Shown: positions 58,693 to 64,000 of the stretch, in pieces | How positions within the stretch are numbered: the first letter of the stretch is position 1 | Layout of the letters: every line of letters starts with the position of its first letter | Source of the DNA: WRCA01 sp964587855 | GTDB lineage: Bacteria > Pseudomonadota > Alphaproteobacteria > Rs-D84 | NCBI GenBank assembly: GCA_964587855.1 | Contig: CAZPLT010000002.1 | Location: forward strand, 11,729 to 75,728 | DNA: 64,000 bases | Direction: 5' to 3' | Notes under the pieces: model-generated | Databases searched by the model: none | What the model was told of the DNA's origin: nothing | What the model saw: only the letters and a program-made list of their open reading frames with translations | Made by a program: the position numbers and the translations under genes

Positions 58693-60005
58693 AAAAAATA
58701 GCGATATTATTATCTTTGGTTATAGTTAGTTTTATGCAAAATGCGTTTGCTCGTGATTTATCTTTCAATGATGCAGTGAATATGATTTTGGTTGAATCCA
58801 ATGATTTAAAAAAAGCGGATGCAAATGTAAAAAAGGTCCAGGCTCAATTAGCTGCTGTAAATTCTAATCGTTGGTTTCATATCGATGGTACAGCAACTTA
58901 TATGAATCTGGTAAATGTTAAAGATCCCAGTAATCCAAATGGTGTTGAATTACCACCAGAATTAGGTGGATTGATTTATACAATGACAGGGATTGGTGGA
59001 ACAGTTGTAATTCCTGATAATCTTATGGTTGCCGGTGTTACAATTACACAGCCAATTTATACTTTTGGAAAGATAGGGAATGCGGTTGACGCAATGCACA
59101 GCGCGGTTCAAATGTCCATCAGTGGCAAAGAATTGGCCACGCGTGAGATTCGCTATAGTGCAGCACAATTATATTGGACAGCAAAAATGGCGGACGAAGC
59201 GGTTAAAATTTATGAAAAATCTTTAAACGAATCTTATGCTGCAAAAAAGAAATTAACCAGTGCCGGTCGTGCTTCGCGGGCTAATTTAGTAAAGATAGAA
59301 GCAGATATTGCTGTTAAAGAAATTACACTTTCTGACGCCCAGTTTAATCGTGATACTGCAAATCGTATGCTAAAAATTATGGCTGGAATTGATGTTAATG
59401 AAGACTTGGTTTTAATTGATGATTTTCCATCAACGTTTAATGAATTAAACGCTGGCAAAATGGATACAAATCCAGAATGGGATATGTTAGAACGTCGGGT
59501 TCAAATGAACGAACAAAATGCCAGTGCAAAACGTGCTGGGTATTTACCAACATTAGCAGCAACGGCATCTTATAATTATGTCGCATCAAATGATGATGCA
59601 GAATTTTGGCATGGGGATAAAACCCAAAATGCATATTGGGGGGTGTCTTTGTCTGTTCCAATTTTTGATGGTGGATTAAATCGCGCAAATGCAACAGCTG
59701 CAGCAATGGATGCCCAGGTTGCACGTGAAGATTTAGATAAATCAAAAAAACTTAAATCCGAAGAATACCAAACTGCGGTAAATAAATATGATCATTTGCG
59801 GGGAAATTTATCAGATTTGGAAAATGCTCGTAATCTGGCCGAAAAAGCATACGGATACAGCCGTGACAGATTCGAAGCAGGTCAAACCAGTGCTGTTGAA
59901 TTGGCCGATGTTTCTGCTGCTTTGTCCCAAACAAATATGGCGGTATTGAATGCTAAATACAATTTGGTAATGTCCCAAGAACAAGTAAAAAAGTTGAATA
60001 AATGA
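58689..60005 (+). CDS. TolC-family outer-membrane efflux protein
   Basis: A 438-residue TolC-like protein with a signal peptide (cleavage near NAFARD, residue 22) and two internal repeats rich in helices (for example DLKKADANVKKVQAQLAAVNSNR and LRGNLSDLENARNLAEKAYGYSR). It forms the outer-membrane tunnel of the pump encoded downstream. It overlaps the adaptor gene by 4 nt. Confidence 0.9.
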   Translation: MKKIAILLSLVIVSFMQNAFARDLSFNDAVNMILVESNDLKKADANVKKVQAQLAAVNSNRWFHIDGTATYMNLVNVKDPSNPNGVELPPELGGLIYTMTGIGGTVVIPDNLMVAGVTITQPIYTFGKIGNAVDAMHSAVQMSISGKELATREIRYSAAQLYWTAKMADEAVKIYEKSLNESYAAKKKLTSAGRASRANLVKIEADIAVKEITLSDAQFNRDTANRMLKIMAGIDVNEDLVLIDDFPSTFNELNAGKMDTNPEWDMLERRVQMNEQNASAKRAGYLPTLAATASYNYVASNDDAEFWHGDKTQNAYWGVSLSVPIFDGGLNRANATAAAMDAQVAREDLDKSKKLKSEEYQTAVNKYDHLRGNLSDLENARNLAEKAYGYSRDRFEAGQTSAVELADVSAALSQTNMAVLNAKYNLVMSQEQVKKLNK

Positions 60006-60565
60006 AAAAATATAAAAAAATAATTTATGTTTTAATTGGTATCGCTTTTGCTTTTTGGATTGGTTTTCGTATCAATTCAATTTATCAAGAATCAAAACGC
60101 CAAGTATTTAATTCTGCGCGCCAGGCAGAACTGCCAGTTGAAACAATGATTGCACATCGGCAAACAAATGTTTTACGAGAACCAGTATTTGTTAAAAATA
60201 ATCGTGCATTCATAGCAGCTTCTCGCATAAAAAGATTTCGTGTGGGACAAAGTATAGGTAACGGACGTATAATATCGGTTGCAAATCAACTGGATTTAGA
60301 TACAGGAATGTATCTGGTAAAAACATCTGGGACAAGTGATGGGGATAATTTTGCCCTGCAAACATATACTGGTTTTTTTATTCCAGAATATGCGGTAAAT
60401 GATGGCAAAGTAATGGTATCTGAAAATGGAATGGCCACAATTAAAGATGTAGAAATTATAGATAGTGATGCAGATAATTTTTTAATAAAGTCGGGAATTA
60501 ACGATGGCGATATTATAATATTGTCACGTGTGGAATCTGGAACCATGGTGAAAACAAATGATTAA
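60002..60565 (+). CDS. Miniature periplasmic adaptor (MFP-like)
   Basis: A 187-residue protein with one N-terminal membrane helix (about residues 7-23). The rest is predicted beta-rich, like the barrel/membrane-proximal part of RND adaptors. Usual adaptors have about 350-400 residues with a helical hairpin and a lipoyl domain; neither is visible. It sits between tolC and the RND gene, overlapping both, so it is the adaptor by context. Its contact with TolC must differ from classic systems. Confidence 0.65.
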   Translation: MKKYKKIIYVLIGIAFAFWIGFRINSIYQESKRQVFNSARQAELPVETMIAHRQTNVLREPVFVKNNRAFIAASRIKRFRVGQSIGNGRIISVANQLDLDTGMYLVKTSGTSDGDNFALQTYTGFFIPEYAVNDGKVMVSENGMATIKDVEIIDSDADNFLIKSGINDGDIIILSRVESGTMVKTND

Positions 60566-63500
60566 GTTTTTCGTAAAAAGGCCAATAACAACATTAATGT
60601 TTGTTTTGTTTTGGGTGGTTTTGGGGATTGTGTCCCTGCCAAAAATGAATGTGGAAAGAACCCCAGCTATCGATTTCCCAATGGTAACGGCAACCTTTAT
60701 TTATCCAGGTGCTACGCCCGAAGAAATTGAATCCCAGGTTATTAAAAAAGCAGAAGATTCTATATCCGAAGTTGCAGAATTAAAAAAATTAACCACCCAA
60801 GTTTTTGAAAATGGCGGCTATGTAATGGCTGAGTTTAATTTGGGTGTTAATGTTAATGATAAAGCATCTGAAATAAAAGCAAAGCTGGATTCAATCTCGT
60901 CAGAATTTCCATCAGATTTAAAAAAACCAGTTGTTGAAAAATTAAATCCTTTACAAGAATCGGTAGTTGATATTGTTTTACAGGGTGCAGATTCTCGAGA
61001 TCTGGAACAATACGTGAAAGATATCTTGTCTAATAAAATAACAGAATTACCGGGTGTTGCGAATATATCTGTTTTTGGTGGCCGCGAACGCGCAATAAGG
61101 ATCTTTATGAATCCAGAATTAATGGCTGCTCGTGGTGTTGCGGTTATGGATGTTGTATCTGCATTGGGGTCCAAAAATTTGAATGTTCCAGGCGGTAAAA
61201 TAGAGTCTGGAACAAACTCATCAAATGTTCGTTTTATTGGTGAATTTCAATCAATTGATGATATAAATAATTTACGCATTACTACGTCCGAGGGGCAAAA
61301 TTTTCAATTAAGAGAAATAGCAAAAGTTGTTGATGATGCACGTGATGTTGAAACTGGTGCGCGCTATAATGGTGACAACGTTATTATGGTTTCTGTTATC
61401 AAGGCATCTGATGGTAATGCAATAAATATATCATCAGCATTGCGTAAAAGTCTGCCATCTTTCCAGGCTGATATGCAGTCTAGATTTCCAAATTCTGAAA
61501 TGAAAATTATTTCAGATTCTTCTACCACAATTGCCAGTGAAACATACAGTACGGTTTACGGAATAATCTTGGGAATTTTATTTACGGTTATTGTTTTGTT
61601 GGGATTTACCAGAAATTGGCATTCCACATTTATTGCCGGGGTTGTTATTCCTTCGTCTTTGGTTGCTGGATTCTTCTTTATGAATGGTAGTGGGTTTACA
61701 GTTAATACGATGACTTTGTTGGCATGTTCTTCGGCGTTGGGTACGTTGGTGTCAAATGCAATTATTTTGATTGAATCTGCAATCCAAGAAATGCATAAGG
61801 GCAAAGATTCCAAACAGGCCGCAATAGACGGCACTAAAAACGTTATGGTTCCAATTTTAGCGGGCGTTGGAACAAACGTAGTTGTGTTTTTACCATTGGC
61901 ATTTATGGGTGGTATTGCTGGACAATTTATGACTCAATTTGGATTAACTGTTGTTTATGTTACATTATTGTCTTTGATGTTTTCTTTTACTTTGACACCA
62001 ATGATGATTGGTATGTTTCTGCGTCCTTCAAAAAAACAAAATAAAACCAAGGCAATCAGCGCGGAAGCTAAAAAGCAAGCAATGCCACGTTTTCGTAAAT
62101 TATTTGATTACCAGGCTAAACATCCATGGCGCGTTATATTAATCAGCGCGGCTGTTCTGGTATTATCAATTGGTTTATTAAAATTTGTTGGTAATGAATT
62201 TTCGCCCAGCACAGATACAGGTGAAATAATTTTAAATGCACGTGCTCCGATGGGAAGTACTTTTGAAAAATCGGAATTGATTGCGCAAGAAATAGAAAAA
62301 AAATTACAAGAGTTTCCAGAGGTAAAATCTACATCTGTAAAAATAGGCGAACGTGGGCTGCAAAACATATACGTTAAAATAAAATTGGTTGATAAAGCAG
62401 ATAGAAATATTTCAGATAAATTACTGGTTCAAAAAATGTTGCCAAAGCTGGCTGAAATTCCAGATGCTGAAATTCAAATTCGTGCGGGCCAAAGTATGGG
62501 AAGTGGCTCAATCTCTTCGGACTTGGTTTTGAATATAATTGGTGAAGATGATGCCAAGCGTGATGCGTACGCAGCCCAAGCATTAAAACTGATAAATCAA
62601 ATTCCAGAGGTCCAAAGTGCAGTTCTGGCGCAGCAAGATCCTGCATCAGAAATCAGATTTATTCCAGACGATACCAGTATGAATTTCTGGGGTATAAAAA
62701 ATGCCTATGCAGGATTAACTTTGCGTACAGCGGTATTTGGAAATGACTCGTACAAATATAAAGAGCAAGGCAAAGAATATCCAATTATATTGGAATTTGC
62801 CAAACCATTTGTAACCCAGGGTATGTTTGACAGTGTTTATGTTAATTCGCAAAAAGGATTAGTACCTTTATCAAAATTGGGCGCTATAAAGAATGTTAGT
62901 GCTACACCAGATATTCGTCGTCTGGATAAAAACAGAATTACTGAGATTGATATTAATTTAGGTAAATCTACAATTGGACCAGTACAGAAAAAGATAGAAA
63001 AAGAACTGGCAACTATAAATTGGGAAAATGGATATAATGCTGCATTTGGTGGTATGTCTGAAATTCAAAGCGATACAAACACCGAAATTGGAACAACATT
63101 CTTGTTGGCTACAATTTTAACATTTATGTTATTAGCGGCAATTTTGAATTCTTTGGTACATCCGTTTACAATCGCAACCTCTATCCTTACCAGTTTTGCG
63201 GGTGTATTTGTTTTGATGTTTTTATCTGGTGCAACTATAAACGTTGCTGCATTGTTGGCGATTGTTATGTTGGCTGGATTAGTGGTTAATAATAATATTT
63301 TGGTTCTAGAGCCTGCAATCATCAGAATAAATAATGGTGAAAAACCAATAGATGCCCTGTGGGCGGAATTTGTTGATAAAAAAACGATGATACTGATGAC
63401 ATCAATTGCAATTATGACCGGTATGTTGCCACAATTATGGAGCTCGGACGGAATGAAGACATCAATGTCGGCGGTTATGATTGGTGGTATGTTCGCCAGT

Positions 63501-63596
63501 TTGATATGGACATTTGCCCTGACTCCAGCATTGTTCTTGTTGATGGAGAAGGTAAGACACAAGTATAAAGATATAAAGGAAAGAAAGCATGCTTAA
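60558..63596 (+). CDS. RND efflux transporter lacking the TM4 aspartate pair
   Basis: A 1012-residue AcrB-like pump with the FFVKRPITTLMF start and the two large periplasmic loops of the HAE family. TM4 reads LGTLVSNAIILIE, with Ser399 and Asn400 where AcrB has the proton-relay residues Asp407 and Asp408. TM10 reads LAGLVVNNNIL, with asparagines where AcrB has Lys940, which occurs in other RND subgroups. Without acidic residues in TM4 proton coupling is in doubt. The frame is intact and long, so the gene is maintained. Confidence 0.9.
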   Translation: MIKFFVKRPITTLMFVLFWVVLGIVSLPKMNVERTPAIDFPMVTATFIYPGATPEEIESQVIKKAEDSISEVAELKKLTTQVFENGGYVMAEFNLGVNVNDKASEIKAKLDSISSEFPSDLKKPVVEKLNPLQESVVDIVLQGADSRDLEQYVKDILSNKITELPGVANISVFGGRERAIRIFMNPELMAARGVAVMDVVSALGSKNLNVPGGKIESGTNSSNVRFIGEFQSIDDINNLRITTSEGQNFQLREIAKVVDDARDVETGARYNGDNVIMVSVIKASDGNAINISSALRKSLPSFQADMQSRFPNSEMKIISDSSTTIASETYSTVYGIILGILFTVIVLLGFTRNWHSTFIAGVVIPSSLVAGFFFMNGSGFTVNTMTLLACSSALGTLVSNAIILIESAIQEMHKGKDSKQAAIDGTKNVMVPILAGVGTNVVVFLPLAFMGGIAGQFMTQFGLTVVYVTLLSLMFSFTLTPMMIGMFLRPSKKQNKTKAISAEAKKQAMPRFRKLFDYQAKHPWRVILISAAVLVLSIGLLKFVGNEFSPSTDTGEIILNARAPMGSTFEKSELIAQEIEKKLQEFPEVKSTSVKIGERGLQNIYVKIKLVDKADRNISDKLLVQKMLPKLAEIPDAEIQIRAGQSMGSGSISSDLVLNIIGEDDAKRDAYAAQALKLINQIPEVQSAVLAQQDPASEIRFIPDDTSMNFWGIKNAYAGLTLRTAVFGNDSYKYKEQGKEYPIILEFAKPFVTQGMFDSVYVNSQKGLVPLSKLGAIKNVSATPDIRRLDKNRITEIDINLGKSTIGPVQKKIEKELATINWENGYNAAFGGMSEIQSDTNTEIGTTFLLATILTFMLLAAILNSLVHPFTIATSILTSFAGVFVLMFLSGATINVAALLAIVMLAGLVVNNNILVLEPAIIRINNGEKPIDALWAEFVDKKTMILMTSIAIMTGMLPQLWSSDGMKTSMSAVMIGGMFASLIWTFALTPALFLLMEKVRHKYKDIKERKHA

Positions 63597-64000
63597 GAAA
63601 CAAAAGGTAGTAGTATTTGATTTTGACGGAACAATGAACGCCCGTGATGCAAATTTGGAATTTGGGAAATATTGCTTTAAACATAGTTTGCGCCCTTGGC
63701 TGTTTTTACCGGTAATATTTTTTGGGGCATTTTTGTATTTATTTGATTTTAAAACGACACGGGTTCGCCCAATTAAAAAAATATGGCGCGAAGTTATGCG
63801 ACGCTTTGTAAGTAAAAAGTTGATAAAAAAACTAGCACCAGAATTTATAAAACAACACAGAAAATTGCGTTGGATTTGGGTAAATTCTGTTGTTGCAAAA
63901 GAACTGGCGGCACGTGACGTAAAAGTAATTTTAATTTCCGCGGGTCCAGATTTTTTAATTCCGCATTTGGTAAATGATTTGAAATTTGATGCAGTTTTAA
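63589..64000 (+). CDS. HAD-family phosphatase, partial at the window end
   Basis: 137 residues of a HAD-IB type phosphatase (SerB-like). The nucleophile motif VVVFDFDGTMNARD (about residues 7-20) is complete; motif II, ILISAGPDFLIP, is near residue 120. A hydrophobic segment (WLFLPVIFFGAFLYLF) lies in the cap region. It overlaps the RND stop by 8 nt. The C-terminus lies beyond the window. Confidence 0.85.
   Translation, partial: MLKKQKVVVFDFDGTMNARDANLEFGKYCFKHSLRPWLFLPVIFFGAFLYLFDFKTTRVRPIKKIWREVMRRFVSKKLIKKLAPEFIKQHRKLRWIWVNSVVAKELAARDVKVILISAGPDFLIPHLVNDLKFDAVL

Noticed and set aside
62890..63320. Loss of the AcrB Lys940 equivalent in TM10 as evidence of pump inactivation
   Set aside because: A VNN motif at this place is common in other RND subgroups that keep the TM4 aspartates, so it says little by itself.
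1..64000. Insertion sequence, integrase or prophage
   Set aside because: No transposase or integrase motifs were seen in any gene; the only mobile-element hint is the tRNA 3'-end repeat.

Overview
The window reads as one contiguous piece of an AT-rich alphaproteobacterial chromosome with tightly packed genes and frequent ATGA or TAATG overlaps. The alphaproteobacterial assignment is inferred from gene content and order: an accB-accC pair, the order yfgM-bamB-like, an rpoH-type sigma factor, an lptF-lptD-surA-like block, the FWR-type uracil-DNA glycosylase, and a cluster of five VirB6/TrbL-like proteins reminiscent of the tandem rvhB6 copies of Rickettsiales. The reduced and rearranged operons suggest an uncultured host- or gut-associated lineage. 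That last step is inference.

Layout. 1-500: the tail of an unrecognised gene, a possible structured RNA, and tRNA-Val(TAC). 490-8100 (minus strand): ybaB, pnp, rpsO, truB, mutS, xseB, mreB. 8.2-10.6 kb (plus): rnpA, yidD, accB, accC. 10.6-11.9 kb (minus): infC with an AUA start, and a uracil-DNA glycosylase. 12-20 kb (plus): pal, an LptF/G permease, lptD, a SurA-like chaperone, rlmN, parA, parB, gpsA. 20.3-27.2 kb: rsmG (minus), a TPR protein, tRNA-Val(GAC), metG with a PheT-like tail, queH, der (minus), a Yip1-like membrane protein. 27.3-35.2 kb: a porin-like protein and rpoH (minus), then yfgM, a bamB-like gene, comF, a DUF2147 gene, valS and an acyl-ACP thioesterase. 35.3-38.6 kb: two secreted proteins of unknown function, rpmH, and a three-gene operon of unknown function made of two paralogues flanking a 37-residue membrane peptide. 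38.7-44.5 kb: gyrA, then an AT-rich insertion carrying dinD, an unknown gene and a DpnI-type endonuclease split by one stop codon, then a MerR regulator and an SGNH hydrolase. 44.5-48.2 kb: unknown genes, tRNA-Glu and tRNA-Gln with a duplicated tRNA 3' end, a degenerate inositol-monophosphatase-like protein, and rpmE. 48.2-54.8 kb: five VirB6/TrbL-like polytopic proteins around a divergent promoter. 54.9-58.2 kb: mraY, ftsW, murG without murD. 58.2-63.6 kb: marR, tolC, a miniature periplasmic adaptor, and an RND pump that lacks the TM4 proton-relay aspartates. 63.6-64.0 kb: the start of a HAD phosphatase.

Regulation visible in the sequence. Many promoters use TTGCAA as the -35 box. Several genes (rpoH, rsmG, lptF, both outward-facing VirB6-like genes, a 174-residue ORF) have a -10 box 6-8 nt before the start codon and no Shine-Dalgarno sequence, which predicts leaderless mRNAs. 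No CRISPR array, insertion sequence, integrase or rRNA gene was seen.
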